Both the position numbers and the translations under genes were made by a program. The notes below the pieces were generated by a model. It had not been told where the DNA came from, ran no database searches, and was given only the letters and a program-made list of their open reading frames with translations. A DNA stretch of 64,000 nucleotides from Cunninghamia lanceolata. Lineage: Eukaryota; Streptophyta; Pinopsida; Cupressales; Cupressaceae. Of this stretch, positions 1 to 12,000 are shown piece after piece. Position 1 is the stretch's first letter; each line of letters begins with the position of its first letter. The stretch covers positions 13,646,501 to 13,710,500 of the forward strand of contig BSBN01000140.1 of the NCBI GenBank assembly GCA_027924645.1, read 5' to 3'.

Positions 1-25
1 GACATTCTCAAAATTATCCTCTAGA

Positions 26-1120
26 ATGTCTAGGGAACATGAACAATCAAATAAAACATTAGATGAACAAACAAGTGAGGCAAAAACCAAAACAAAAGGA
101 TCAAAGTTCACAAGTGCTTTGGTAGAATGGACATCAAATACTCCTGAAAGGAAAGATGAGAAATCAGAAATGGAAAAACTACCATCTAGCCCTAGAAAAT
201 GGATAAGGACTTCATCCATTGCAGGAGCCACAACTAAAGTAGAGAAAGATAAGACAGTAGAAGAGAAAAAAAGAGAGTTACACTTAGTGAAGAACAAATG
301 GCAAGAGACACTGCTGCAAATCTAGTTAAAATTGACTATGCTAGAAGTTTTTTGTAAAAGCAACAAAGAACACAAATATTTGATTTACCTAAGTTTCTAC
401 AAAGGCCAATAAATTTGGATTCTATGTCTGCAGTGAAAAAATTCAAGTTGGAATCAATTGTGTAAGCTAAGGGTCAGGAAGAAATGCTAAAAACACATAT
501 ACAAGAAAATGAACTCATTGATGAAACATCTGGTATTTTGGAGAAGATGATACCCTCATTCCTGAAAGATACATCAATGTCATCAATTGATCATCTCAAA
601 GGTCTAATAAATTATATAAGTACTCATTTTGAATCCTTTGAAAAGTCTACAAACATTAATGTTAGAAAGGAATTTGAAGACAAAATTTTAGTAGAGTTAA
701 AACCAAGTTAGTCAGTGACAGGATTCTGTTAGAAAATAGTATCAAGAATATGGAGAATTCAATCACGGAAGCCTGTGATATATACAAATTTTATTTGTCA
801 TGGCTGAAGAACACTAAGGAAATAGAGGAGAACCTTTCAAAAGCTTGGAGCTTTAAATGACAAATATTTCCAAGACCTTTGATCCTACAGTTGACTCTAT
901 CAGCATCATGAAAATACACGTTGTAAATACTCAAAACAAAATAATTAATCTGCTTGGTAGAGAGGAAGAAAGGAAAAACAAAATGTGCTAGTTGAGAAGG
1001 TTAATAAGCCCTAAAATGGATTCTATGACTATTTTTCTAGTAGAAGCAAAAAGGGTGAAGGGCATAATAGATTTGCCTACAACAATTGAGAAGGCCGAGG
1101 AATCGATATTTGTAAGTTGA
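26..1120 (+). pseudogene. Element F, remnant of D-type ORF2 (C-terminal part)
   Basis: Two open stretches, 26-325 and 484-711, lie in different frames and are followed by further broken sequence. The second reads like the C-terminal part of element D's ORF2 near 56,345-56,560: both share the pattern of a KxHxxxxELI start, an acidic LEKxMPS segment, a THF(E/D)S(F/L)EKS block and a VRKEF block. The first is Lys/Glu/Thr-rich and resembles D's charged linker only in composition. The protein family is not recognised. The value of this copy is that it shows ORF2 belongs to a family and is not a one-off feature of D. Frameshifts and stops make the copy non-functional. Confidence 0.65.
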
Positions 1121-1239
1121 AAGCCATATATTCTGACACTCTTTCCACTTTTTAGTATATGTACATATGCAGCACAATATGATAGTTTTACAATTTTTAC
1201 ACAATTTTGACTCCTATACACACACCTTTCCTATTGATG

Positions 1240-1373
1240 TCATAGGTGGAGAAGAAAACCAGTGAAAAATGGGCAAACATCTAAGCGGGAGCAGAAAAAT
1301 AGAGTCAATATAGTAAGGGGGAGAAGATGAGTATTTTTCACTAAGTGTTTCCATCAATTCCAAAGGGGGATAT
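1240..1373 (+). promoter_or_regulatory. Element F polypurine-tract array
   Basis: Four G-rich purine runs, two decayed (near 1242 and 1281) and two clear (1315-1323 and 1362-1370), precede the 3' LTR. The last one abuts the LTR and is the expected plus-strand primer site. The same four-member layout is present in H (13,297-13,508) and D (57,151-57,304). Multiple polypurine tracts before the 3' LTR are a known trait of Sirevirus-type copia elements. Confidence 0.65.
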
Positions 1374-2793
1374 TGTTGGAAAGACACACTACTCTGATGA
1401 ATATTGATTGTTGTCATTGATGGTAACAAGGAAAAGGATTCCACTAAAATGGCAAAGAGACTTTACTCTGGAAGAATAAATGACTTTACTCTGGAATAAT
1501 AAATGACTAAGTATCGGTAATATAAAGTAAGCGACAGTATTTGAGATGGTATGCCTCCATAGTTAAAGACATTTGTATGCAATTTAGGTATGTTGGTCAT
1601 AGCTATCTAGTGATCACATGTTCCAGTGTTCAAGTACTGACTTCCTCTAGAAGTCATATGATGAAATAGCTAAGTCTAGGTGAATAGAGTTAAGCCAAAA
1701 ATAATGCATAGAACCAGAGAAAAAGGGTCTGCATTCCTCCACTATGGCATATTTTGTCTTATAGTTCTGAGGTAGAAAATATACATACCATGAATACCTA
1801 AATTTAGAGTTAAAGCTTCTAAAGTTCAACAGATCATATTCTACAAGTTCTCCAGTATCGACTTTCAGTTTGATAGTATTTCATTGTGATAGAGCAACAG
1901 TTCCAAAATCTGCATTTTTCTATAAATGACTAGTATGTCATGTAGATCTAAAGGTATATCAAGAGGACAATGATGAATTCTATTTATGAATATTAGAGTC
2001 TCCCATTGTCCGCAGTGAAAGTTATGATGTGACAGTTGCGTTAGTCAAGTGTGTTCTTAAGGGACAAGCCAACAGGCATGTTAGATCTATTTGCAGAGAA
2101 GATATATTGTTTGAACAATCAATCTAAGTAGTTGAATGTTTAGGGCCGACCTATATGAAGACTATTGCATGTATTTTTGGATCTGCATACATGTTTGAGT
2201 ACAAGATCAAGCTGACAATGTGTGACACTTGTATACATGTTTCATGTCTAGATTGCTGACCTTATTGTGAGATGAATCTTATTGTGGATATATATATTCA
2301 ATGGATTTTGATGTTGGATGAAAGGATTTGTGTGGAGAATGTTTGAATTTGATATATGCATAATCCAAGAAAGTTTATAGAGCATAAAAAGATAAAAAGG
2401 GCAGAAAATAGAAATATATGTAAAGCATAGCAGTAAAGCAGGGCATACAATATGAAGTCCTTTGAATCTATATATTAAGCATATTGGTATTGCATTTCAG
2501 CATTTTGTAGATGCACGTGTAGTAGTCTTCTTTTCATAGTGAGCCAATCCTTCTTCTATCTTCTCTTCTATCTTTCAGTATTGCTATCATAATATATTGT
2601 GAGATAACACTCACCGTGGTTTTTCCCTTTTTGGGTTTTCCACATAAAATCTTGTTGTCTATGTATTATGAATTTGCAGCTGCTCCTCTCATGTTTACTT
2701 TGCTTTCATTGAATTTGGTAAGTTGAGTAATGAATGTGTGAATGAAAAGGTTTTAATAATACTGATTCATCCCCCCTCTCAGTATTTGTTGCA
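1374..2793 (+). repeat. Element F 3' LTR (about 1.4 kb, decayed)
   Basis: It starts with TGTTGG directly after the polypurine tract, like the D and H LTRs, and contains the word ttgtcattgatgg about 40 bases in, also as in D and H. Near the end (2610-2660) it carries the U5 signature cgtgg, pyrimidine run, ggg, ttttcca, and then a C-rich run before the end, as in H. The right border is taken as CA at 2793, where gypsy-like coding sequence resumes. That border is uncertain by a few bases. Confidence 0.65.
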
Positions 2794-4030
2794 TTCGATA
2801 GGGTTATGGGCACACCAACATCACCGCTTCTAGAGACATGCTAAGTGGATATGACAACTTGAAGGCTACTACGATAGGGAAAATCGCACTTCTAGTAGCT
2901 TTAGGATGAAAGACTATCCCAACCATGTTTTATGTCATTGATAAGGACACAAGATATAATCTACTTCTTGGAAGACCCTAGATACACGTGATGAAATCTA
3001 TGCCATCTAGTTTATTCTAGGAGGCTCGATTCTTACATCTAAGGAAGGTGTATGTTGCAAAAGGGGATCTAGATCCTTTTAGCATGATAAAATCCAATAC
3101 AAGAAACAAAAATATAGGCATCCTCATAGACTATGAACTTCCCACAAACAAGCTTTTTATTTATATTCCTACTCCACAATCGATATGTATCAAAAGGATA
3201 CAAATTCTACAAAAGACTATAAACTATGCATAGATGAAGGCCTTGGAAAAAGATATATTACCAAAACAAAAAGAGGTTATCCCCAAAGAAAGGGTGATAA
3301 AGATCATCGAATGGATAGGGAAGGATAGAGCTCTCCAATTTCCTTTGGAAATGCTTATGATCAATGTACAACCAACCTACAAACTCTTTCCTTTCATAGG
3401 GGAAAAACCTCATAGAAATGAAGGGCCAATGTTTGAAACAACTACGTTAGATTTGAGAAATGTAGACCCACATGCTTTCTCGGATCCTGAAGAAGACGTG
3501 ACAAAAAGTTACACTCTGTTGTCACTACTAAGTGAATCACCTGTCCTCAAGACACAAGAAGAAAGTGAGTCGTATGAGCCACTCACGCCATCAGATAAAC
3601 CTCAACCTATAGACCAATGACACCAATGGAAGATGTCAATTATGTGGGAAATGAATTGACCAACATGATAGGAGTTCTCCCGAAGATGTTCATAGTCTCC
3701 TAACCTTAGGTGCAACCTACTACTTATGCTCCAGTGCAGTCAAATGAGCTTGATGAATGGGAAGTGTCTTTAGTGCAAATTGAAATTGTTGAGAGACTTC
3801 CAGATGAAGATGAAGAAAGTGAAGGAATGTTTCATAAATAATAGAAAATGCAAGTGTTAGTCAGAACTCATGATCCTATCATCTTTGAGTTGCCAAGAAG
3901 CTACATTGGATATTATATGGATTTGAGATCTGAGCCCAATGAAAGGAAAAGTATGAGCTTTGTCCCTCCCAATGAGAAAAGGGAACCTCAAACTCCCTTT
4001 GAATTATTCCATTTTTTACAAAACATTTAG
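2794..4030 (+). pseudogene. Element G protease region and linker remnant
   Basis: Translation of 2830-3000 with interruptions gives a retropepsin-like C-terminal half: a GYDNLKATTIGKI-like strand pair, then FYVIDK and the typical NLLLGRP motif at about 2955-2980, followed by a stop where Trp is usual. Downstream stretches 3048-3233, 3234-3620 and 3848-4030 are open but not recognised. They are Lys/Glu/Pro-rich and may be the poorly conserved segment between protease and RT. The protease would cleave the gag-pol precursor. The catalytic Asp motif lies before the window part that can be read, or is lost where F inserted. The sequence is clearly non-functional. Confidence 0.6.
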
Positions 4031-4189
4031 GCTAGGCAAGATGTGAACATTTACATGCAAGATCAATTCAATGTGCTAATGGAATTGCTAAGGTGTGATG
4101 GAGTCTTGTATTAGACTCCCTCCCATCAACAAGCCTTCTAGGATTCACTCTATCTCACATTACCAAGAGAAACCACCTAGTTAGAATGG

Positions 4190-4444
4190 ATAGAGTCAAA
4201 TGATGTAATGAAACCCTACAAGATAGGAGAACTCATCCTAAGAAGAGGTAGCATGAAGAACAAAAAGAGATGATGAAAGAGAGCATTCACAAGGGACTGG
4301 AAAGGTCCTTATATGGTTAAAGAAGATGTTGGAAATGGTGCCTATCTCTTGTGCACAATGGAGGGGGAGAAATTTGGTGAAACATTCAATGTCTTTCACC
4401 TCAAGAAATACTGTCTGAAAAATCATAAAAATCATAATACATAA
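4190..4444 (+). pseudogene. Element G integrase C-terminal tail
   Basis: The stretch from about 4290 to 4444 reads DWKGPYMVKE, then a GNGAYLL-type strand, an FGETFNVFHLKKY block and a stop. This is the C-terminal beta-barrel segment that ends Tat/Athila-type integrases. Just upstream (4200-4270) a KPYKIGELILRR-like piece of the same domain is visible, separated by frame breaks. The integrase core with its D, D and E residues is absent, so most of pol between 4030 and 4190 is deleted. There is no chromodomain. Confidence 0.65.
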
Positions 4445-5233
4445 AACTACCAAAAAAAGTAAATATTCCTAAAAATACAAATAAATTATAGAAATAAAAA
4501 ATGTCAAAAAAATAATTTTGTTTTTTGCATTTCAATATCGTTTTATTCATCTTTCATTATAGTGAATGACTCATTGTTATGTTATATTCATTTCAGTAAG
4601 GAGTCTAAGGATTCCTAGGTATAGGTGATCCTTTTAGGTCCTGAGATTCCCAATTTTCGCAATTGCCATTCTTCCCCTTCATTCCTAGTGATTCTAATAA
4701 AAGCCTAGCTCTTATCTTTACACTGATCCCAGTCTTAATGAGACAAGATGTTAGGTCTAAGGAAAGTCAGTATTCAAACCTATAGTAGACCTTCCCAATT
4801 CTTCCTAGTAGAAAAGAAGTCTAACTGGATTATGAAAACTTTTGGTGGTGCTTAGCCCCATATCTTCCCTGGACAAAAACATTAGAAGGATCAAAACTCT
4901 GAAGGAATCAATCTAAAATATGAGTGAATAAAAAAATGAATGGAAAAAAATAAGAGTGATGAGAAAAGTGAGAATTGAGAGATCAGATCATTGCTTACTC
5001 AAAAAGTTCCAAAAGCATTCATTTTCATAAAAGTCAAAAATCCAAAAAAAATGAGAAAATTGAGGAATTCTAGAAAATAAAAAAGAAGAGAAAAAGGGAG
5101 AAAAAGAGAGAATTACAAAAAAAGAGTGATGGAGAGAAGATTGTTGAATGTCCATACTCTTGGGTGGAGATCAATCAACCTCGAAGCTTCAAGGGTGACA
5201 TTCTACTAGATAAAATAAAAGAGAAAGGTACAA

Positions 5234-5267
<34 letters not shown>

Positions 5268-6070
5268 CTGAGTGAAGCCAAGAGTCTAGTAGTCTAAGTT
5301 AGGATCATTTTCTATCTAGGGACCCGTGTTCTTTCCCATTTATCCTTTACCCTAAATCTATCTTTCTTGCCATCTATGATCTAAGTCTAGAGAACATCAA
5401 TAAAATATGTTACTTGTCTAAGTTGAAAGCTTGTCACATTGTCTTATCTAGATAAGGATCAATGTTTAGCATTTAGCAAAGCCAAAATTCAAAAGCACTC
5501 CATCTCCTTCCCACTCCCTACTTGTGTTCTAAATTTCTAATCTCACAGACTTGAATAGGTCTCTTATACAAGGATAACCCACAATCCCCTAGATTGAATA
5601 TCATATTAAAGAGCAGACATATTATTTGTTCCATAATGCATTCATGCCAAAATTAGAAAAAGAGTTCCAAAGGAATAAATTCAATGACATAACTCATGGC
5701 ATTCCATAGAAGTGAAAGTTTCATTTCAGAATCTCTTGTGTTCTTCCATTTGCATATTGTAACCTGTATCTCATATATATATTCCAAAAAAGCTATAAAA
5801 AAAACATGTCATTGTTATCATACTTGCATTCTTAGAGTTGAAGGTATAAACATAATCAAAGATTTCTAAAACTTTGAAAGTGCACAAGAGATGAGTACTC
5901 GTACGATAATAAAGCAACCATAAAGAGATAACTTTTCATTGGTAAGTGAGAAGTTTGAGTTTACAAAGAGTACAAGAGCTAGGACAAAATGTTCTCAAAG
6001 GAAAGTAAGGCTCCCCATGCAAGGGGGCACAATTTCAAAAGACAAGTAGAAAATAATTTTAGGGATGATT
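4445..6070. other. Element G non-coding spacer
   Basis: About 1.6 kb of A-rich sequence without a credible reading frame lies between the pol remnant and the antisense PMD gene. It includes A/G-rich stretches (4920-5140) and a CA microsatellite. Element E has a spacer in the same position (43,916-46,847). Confidence 0.5.
5236..5264. repeat. (CA)n microsatellite
   Basis: An uninterrupted run of about 14.5 CA units lies inside the spacer of element G. Confidence 0.95.
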
Positions 6071-7718
6071 CCCTCCAATGGAACCATTAGGACTCCTGCT
6101 CCTTTACCTCTATGTGGCACTAGTCTCTCCATGAGACCTATGTGAATGGGGTGCTCTGCTCTGGGTGTGAGAATGTGAAGGACCTGCAGTACTAGACTTT
6201 GGACATCAAATTAGAAGGTGGGCCATCTCATGAAGAATAATGTTCCCACCCTTAATAAGGAGAACCTTGAATCTCAATGCAACACTCTCCTAACACCCAC
6301 TGTAGGTAGGAGTGAAGATGTTAGTATATCATCAAGCTCTAGGAGGCACACTAGTATCAACTAGAAGCCTCTCTCATGTGAAGCTAGTGAAGGGACTTGT
6401 CAAGCCAATATTGACCTTGCGAACAATATCCCTCCACTCCTCAATGCTACTTGGAAAGCAAAGGTAAAGGGTGTGACAATTCATAGCATAAAGTTAAGAA
6501 AGGACAAGTACAAAGTTAGAAAAGCAAAAGTAAACTAGGTTGCTAGGAAGGATCAAGTTAGGGTCACTAGGTTGCTAGGAAGGATCAAGTTGCCACATCA
6601 CCTCATCAGAATGAGGAGGCCTAGGCACCATAGAGGAACCCTTGGGTATATTCTCCTCATCTAAGTCCATCTCTTCTCCATCTCCTACTACTTCCTCATC
6701 ATATAAGTCATCTCCATCAAGAACATAGTCCTCATTAGTAGAATCAAAGTCGTCCATGACAATGAGTCCATGGGAAGGAGCTCCTCTCCCTCCCCTCTAT
6801 CTGCCTCTTGAGGTCCTAGAGGTCTCAGTGATCAAAACCCCAAGAGTCAAAGTGGTAGAAACAACAATCCTCTATCTAATCTCACCCATCTCTTGGTCAG
6901 ACCTGTAGCAAGTAGGAACTGGGGGCAAATTGTAAGGGAAGTCCTCACCAAACTATTGTAAGATTTCTCAATGCGATGAGCCTCAACAAGATTGTTGTGG
7001 TTGAAAGGTCTTATATGCTCAGGTAATACTCTCTAATCTATCTATCATGGGGCCATGCACCCTCCATATCTGTAAAAGGGTCAATGATAATATCTACATC
7101 CATGAGAGTGGCAACAACACATAATGAAGTATTGAGGTGGCCATATGAGCCCATCTGGTGGCTCTAGGCAATTGATGGTCTTCAAAAGGAATCTCCTTCT
7201 AGTATGGCTTGATATGCTCAAATATCCAAGTCATAATCAAAGAGGAGTGGCTGAAAGCAAGAGCCCCATGCCATGTAATGCGATAGAAGTCTCTGTAGAC
7301 AATAGCAAGGATGTCTAGTTCCCAAGCAAAAAAATTTCCCTACTCGATACCCTAGATAATTGGTTCCTAACACCATCTCAAGCAAGTCGAGGCTTTGTCT
7401 CCTGATAGCCTCAAAACAATCAATCTAATCAACAACTTCCTCAAGAGTGGATTGCAGAGTCATGGTACTAAAGTAAGTTGAACAACAGCCTGATCCTTAG
7501 GGTGACTCACCCCCATGATTTGTGTCCAGGATGCCTTGTCCTCAAAGGACTTGTTAGTAGGTAGAACAAGTGGGTGTCCTCTCACAGGAACCTCAAGAAT
7601 GTGATACACATCATAAAGAGTGATAGTCTACTCTCCTAAAACCTATGAAAATCTAAATGTGTTCCTGTTAGACACCCAGTAAGTCAAGATGTCATAAGAG
7701 ATGCGTGCAACTAGATGT
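6070..7718 (-). pseudogene. Element G antisense PMD gene, main part
   Basis: Read on the minus strand from 7718 downwards, the translation shows a stretch ending in YWVSNRNTF, then TITLYDVYHILEVPVRGHP (about 7570-7650). This is the conserved block of the plant mobile domain (aminotransferase-like PMD) and corresponds to the block in element E near 48,640-48,700. Further down, 6757-6575 is open and very acidic (Asp/Glu-rich), as is the middle of the E gene. The frame is broken by many stops. The PMD is found both in plant nuclear proteins and in transposable elements; its biochemical role is not settled. The first codons lie at 14,807-14,934, on the far side of element H. Confidence 0.6.
7714..7718. 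repeat. Target site duplication of element H, left copy (gatgt)
   Basis: The five bases before the LTR start TGTTGC are identical to the five after the 3' LTR (14,802-14,806), as expected for integrase-mediated insertion. Confidence 0.95.
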
Positions 7719-8499
7719 TGTTGCAAGTATGAGGTGATCCAGTGTTGTCATTGATGTCAACATACTCATATTGCATTGACAAGAAGGATTTGATGAGCTG
7801 TGTGCTGAGGATACTGAGAAAATTAGCCTCAGTCAGGAACAGTGAAGAACAGTGATGAGAAGAAGGTAAATGTACTGTATAGGATGAGAACTGGAGGATG
7901 CGGATTAAAGGGTTAGTTGATATGAGTCTTGAGATGCTACAGCTAAGATTTCAGAGGTCCGCATGAAGATCTGAAGGAGTTGTGGCTGCCGGTATAGAAC
8001 CGGGTCCGGCAAGTATCCGGAGGTGACAGAGGATCACAAAAAGGTCTGGTGAGGTCCGGAATTGTATTACCCTAATCTGCGGATTGGAAGGTGTGTTTGG
8101 GATGTCCTTGTGATGTGTCATCCTGATTTGTGTATGATCTGGAGGTCCGGAAGTACCTCTTGCATTATGACAGTGGCGACAGACTGTGTTCTTGAAGTTC
8201 CGGATGAGGAAGACAAGAGATCCCAGTAAGCAGAGGAAGTGCGGATGTATCCGGACATTCAGACAGGCTTGTGAAGGTTCTTGGATCATGTTTAAGTTGT
8301 GTTGTTGGTCCGCATTGATGGTAGAGCCCGGAATTGAAGTTATTCTTCTGGATGAAGTTCTTGCTCTGTTTAGCCGACCGGATGAGTTGTTCATCCTGCG
8401 AATGTTCTTGTGATGGCCGACCGGATGTGTTATTCATCTTGCGGATACTCCTATGGTTGTTTGCCGACTTAGATGCTTGTTCCTGAGCTGATGTCTTGT

Positions 8500-8507
8500 A
8501 TAAATAA
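8500..8507 (+). promoter_or_regulatory. TATA box of the element H 5' LTR
   Basis: TATAAATA lies 781 bases into the LTR. The same box is at 14,290-14,297 in the 3' LTR. It is the likely Pol II promoter that marks the U3/R region. Confidence 0.75.
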
Positions 8508-8667
8508 ATGTTTGTAAGTTCATTTCAGTGTGTGGTGTGTGGATGAGTGTGGCATAGCGAAGAAACATGCGAAGGGCAGAGCAGAGATGTTGGGCTTAAT
8601 AGGAACTGATCCGGACATGGTAGAGATGTCATTTTCCAGTTCAAGACTGTGATTTTCATCACTTTGT

Positions 8668-8747
8668 AGACAGTGTGTCTCCTTGTAGGCAGTGGGCCTC
8701 TTTGTGAGCAGTGTGCTCGGGCAGTGAGCCCTTATTGGCATGTGCCA
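8668..8747 (+). other. Array of five small stem-loops in R/U5 of the element H 5' LTR
   Basis: Five back-to-back inverted repeats are seen: agaca/tgtct (8668-8680), aggc/gcct (8687-8699), gagca/tgctc (8706-8718), gggc/gccc (8719-8731) and tggca/tgcca (8736-8747). The first four have a cagtg core in the loop. The stems differ in sequence but keep pairing, so these look like selected RNA structures and not chance palindromes. The array lies about 160 bases downstream of the TATA box, so it should be transcribed. Equivalent arrays are at 14,459-14,538, 51,673-51,753 and 58,094-58,173. Confidence 0.7.
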
Positions 8748-8798
8748 TTCATTTTTCTTTATTCTTCTAACAGAGAATAATTCTTGGGTTAATCACCC

Positions 8799-8829
8799 CG
8801 TGGTTTTTCCCTTAACCGGGTTTTCCACG
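8799..8829 (+). promoter_or_regulatory. Conserved U5 signature of element H
   Basis: The outer pair cgtgg/ccacg encloses an inner ccc/ggg pair separated by T-runs. The same layout occurs in the LTRs of D (51,800-51,840 and 58,228-58,258) and F (2610-2660), and a loose version in B (23,255-23,285). Plant copia LTRs are known to keep such a T-rich motif in U5. Confidence 0.6.
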
Positions 8830-9011
8830 TCAAAATCTTGGTGTTCAATGTGTTGATGCTTATCTGCTCTTGTGTTTATGTATTATGCTTCCATGGATGA
8901 TCATTTGATATGCTGCTAACTAACAACAGAGAATTAAGTGTTTGAATGAGAAGAAGTTCTATACAACTGATTCACCCCCCCCTCTCAGTTGTATGCCCTA
9001 GATCCAACAAT

Positions 9012-9022
9012 TGGTATCAGAC
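9012..9022 (+). promoter_or_regulatory. Element H primer binding site (tRNA-iMet)
   Basis: TGGTATCAGAC begins two bases after the LTR end. It matches the complement of the 3' end of plant initiator tRNA-Met except for one base near its end. Element D has the exact form at 51,975-51,986. Confidence 0.9.
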
Positions 9023-9066
9023 CCAAGTTCCTCTGACAAGAGCTTAACCGCTTGAGGAGATCCAGG

Positions 9067-12000
9067 ATGTCATCATACAAGAAGGATAGTCCGAAGTTTG
9101 ATGGAACCAACTTCACTCTCTGGAAAGGTCGCATGAAGTGTCACTTGGAATGCATGGGAAAAGCATATCTGGGTATGATTTCAAAACCATATGTACCTCC
9201 ACAAGGTGGTCCGACAACTCTGAATGAAATCACAGAAGCTAAAAACAATCTGCGGACCAAGGAAGCTCTTCTAAGCGCATTGAATGACTCAGATCTCTCG
9301 AATGTCATTGACCTACCCACTACATATGAGATCCTAACTAAACTGGAACTTCTGTATGAAGGAGATGAGTTTGTCAAAAGTGCAAGGTTGCAAAGTCTGA
9401 AAGGGAAATTTGAAAGATTGAAAATGAGAGATGATGAAAACATCACTACCTTTATGCCAAGAGTAAATGAGCTGGTATGTGGAATCAGAAATGCTGGTGG
9501 AACTTTAGATGAAAATGAGATTGTCTGCAAAATCCTAAGATCCCTTCCTGCTGCCTACAAAATCAAAGTTGCTGCCATTGATGAATTCAGAGCCCACACA
9601 ACTGTCACAAGAGAACAACTGGCTGGCAAACTAGCTGCATTTGAAATGACCGAGTTTGGAGATGATCCTCCCAAGATTGAATCTGCTTTCAAAGCCAGTG
9701 CCTATGTGAAAGGCAAACAGAGATTTGATCCGGGTGAAAACTCATCAAAGAAAATGTCATGGTATGATCAAGCAAGAAGAGACATGGAAGAAGAAGAAGC
9801 AGAAACAGCTCAACTTGAAGCCCTCATTGCAAAGAGACTGCCAAGAGGATCCGGTAAGTATGAAGGAAAACTACCCTTTAAGTGTTTCAACTGCAATAAG
9901 ATTGGTCATTTTGCCTCAAGATGTCCGGAGAGATCTGCAAGATCTAATACTCACAGACAAAGGTTTCAAAAGAATTGCTATTATGTTCATGAAGAAGATG
10001 ACAATGAAGGAGTAACAGATGATGAATCAGAACTAGGAAGCAAATCCGGAAATGAGTGGGTGTTTATAGCCATCAAGGAAGAAGATTCAATACTCTCTGA
10101 ATCTGTCAATCACAAAGTTGTTGAAAAAGCCTTGGCTGCTCAAGTGGAAGAAAATGATGATTGGGTTATTGACAGTGGATGTTCTCACCATATGACTGGT
10201 GACAAGAATAAGTTCTTAGATTTGGAAAGATATGAAGGAGGAATGGTAAAGTTTGGTGACAATTCTGCTGGCAGAATCAGAGGTAGGGGAACTATTTCCT
10301 TTGATGGTAAGAGCAAAACAGGAAATGTACTGTATGTTGAAGGATTGAAGCACAATCTTCTCAGTGTTGGTCAGTTAGTGGACAAAGGCTATGATCTCCG
10401 GTTCAAGAATGGAAAATGCAGAATCTTTACAAGCTCCGGAACTGAAATCGCATCCGGTACTCAGACAAGAGGTAACATCTTTCATCTGGTTGGTTCAAAT
10501 AAAAGTTGTTTGTTTGTTCAAATTGATCAGAGTTGGTTATGGCATAGAAGAATGTGTCATGTAAATTTTGATAACATCATCAAAATAAGCAATACTCAGG
10601 CTGTGAGAGATCTTCCAAAGTTGATAAAACCTACAAATAGTGTGTGTGAAGAATGTCAGTTAGGCAAACAAAGCAGAGTCTCTTTTAAAAGCAAAGATCA
10701 GTCTTCTACCGGATTGTTGGAATTAGTACATACTGATCTATGTGGTCCGACAAGAATCAAGAGTCTGCAAGGTGATAGATATTTCATGTTGTTAATAGAT
10801 GATCATTCCCGGATGATGTGGGTTACCTTTCTAAAAGAAAAATCAGAAGCTTTTGAGAAGTTCAAAATCTTCAAAGCTATGGTGGAGAATCAAACCGGAT
10901 TGAAACTAAAGTGTCTAAGGTCTGATAGAGGTGGTGAATTTACATCTGGTGAATTCATTGACTTTTGTGAGAAACAGGGTATAAGGAGACAGTTGTCTGC
11001 TCCTAAGACTCCACAGCAGAATGGAGTAGTTGAGAGAAAGAACCGGACCATCCAGGAAGCTGCTAGGACAATGATGTTGGAAGCAAATGTTCCTCAAATG
11101 TTTTGGAAAGAAGCTATCAGCACTGCAGTCTACACTCTCAATCGAGTTCAAATCAGAAACAACACCGGTAAGACCCCCTATGAACTCTGGTTTGGCATCA
11201 CTCCTACTGTGAAATATTTCAGAGTATTTGGTAGCAAGTGTTATATTAAAAGAGATGAAGATCTAGGAAAGTTTGATGCTAGAAGTGATGAAGGAATTTT
11301 CTTGGGCTACTCCACTCAAAGCAAAGCATACCGGTGTTACAATAAGAGATTGAGGAAGATGATAGAAAGCACCAATGTAAAGGTTGATGAAGGAATTGAG
11401 AAGCCTTCAAGATTTTATGAGTTTGATGAAGATGACCAAGACAGTGTTCAAGGACCTCAATCCTCTCCAGTGAGACAGAGTCAGCCTGATCCGGTAAATC
11501 AGGAAGAAGAGATAGGTTTGAATGAGCCTGATCAAGAAACAGCAGTGCTGGATACTCCCAAAATTCCAAGGTATGTAAGACTAAATCACTCTGAAGATCA
11601 GATCATAGGTGACAGAAGCAAAGGTGTACAAACTAGAAGGAATATTGCTCAAAATCAGAATGAATGTTGTCTGATTTCAAAGATTGAACCTAAAACAATA
11701 AATGAAGCCTGCAATGATGAAAACTGGACCAAAGCAATGGAAGATGAATTGATGCAAATTGAGAAAAATCATACTTGGGATCTTGTTCCCAGACCTAGAG
11801 ACAGGAATGTAATTGGAACCAAGTGGGTCTTCCGGAAGAAACTAAATGAAGCTGGTGAAGTAATCAGAAACAAAGCTAGATTGGTCTGCAAAGGCTACTC
11901 TCAAATAGAAGGAATTGACTTTGAAGAGACTTTTGCTCCGGTAGCAAGAATTGAAGCAGTCAGATTACTTCTTGCATTTGCTGCCTTCAAAGACTTCAAG

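Larger units (their letters stand above)
1..2793 (+). mobile_element. Element F: 3' part of a decayed non-autonomous copia-type LTR element
   Basis: This is the right end of an LTR element whose left end lies outside the window. In order it holds broken coding sequence related to ORF2 of element D (55,600-57,005), an array of polypurine tracts and a 3' LTR. The order and the sequence of the tract/LTR junction match elements D and H. No integrase, RT or RNase H can be seen in the part present. The sequence that follows (2794 on) is gypsy coding sequence, so F probably inserted into element G. Its target duplication cannot be checked because the left side is missing. Confidence 0.75.
7719..9009 (+). 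repeat. Element H 5' LTR (1291 bp)
   Basis: It runs from TGTTGC to CCAACA. It contains a TATA box at 8500-8507, a stem-loop array at 8668-8747, the U5 signature at 8799-8829 and a C-run before the end. Repeats of about 42 bp with the word gccgaccggatg occur at 8371-8480. Open frames on its minus strand are also open in the 3' copy only because the two LTRs are nearly identical. Confidence 0.95.

Noticed and set aside
6575..6757. 60-codon acidic minus-strand frame as an independent small gene
   Set aside because: It fits as the acidic middle of the G antisense PMD gene, which has the same layout in E.
7951..8437. Overlapping 147- and 90-codon minus-strand frames in the H 5' LTR, repeated at 13,742-14,228
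   Set aside because: They are open in both LTRs because the LTRs are 99% identical. They overlap each other and resemble no known family, and no start or promoter context supports them.
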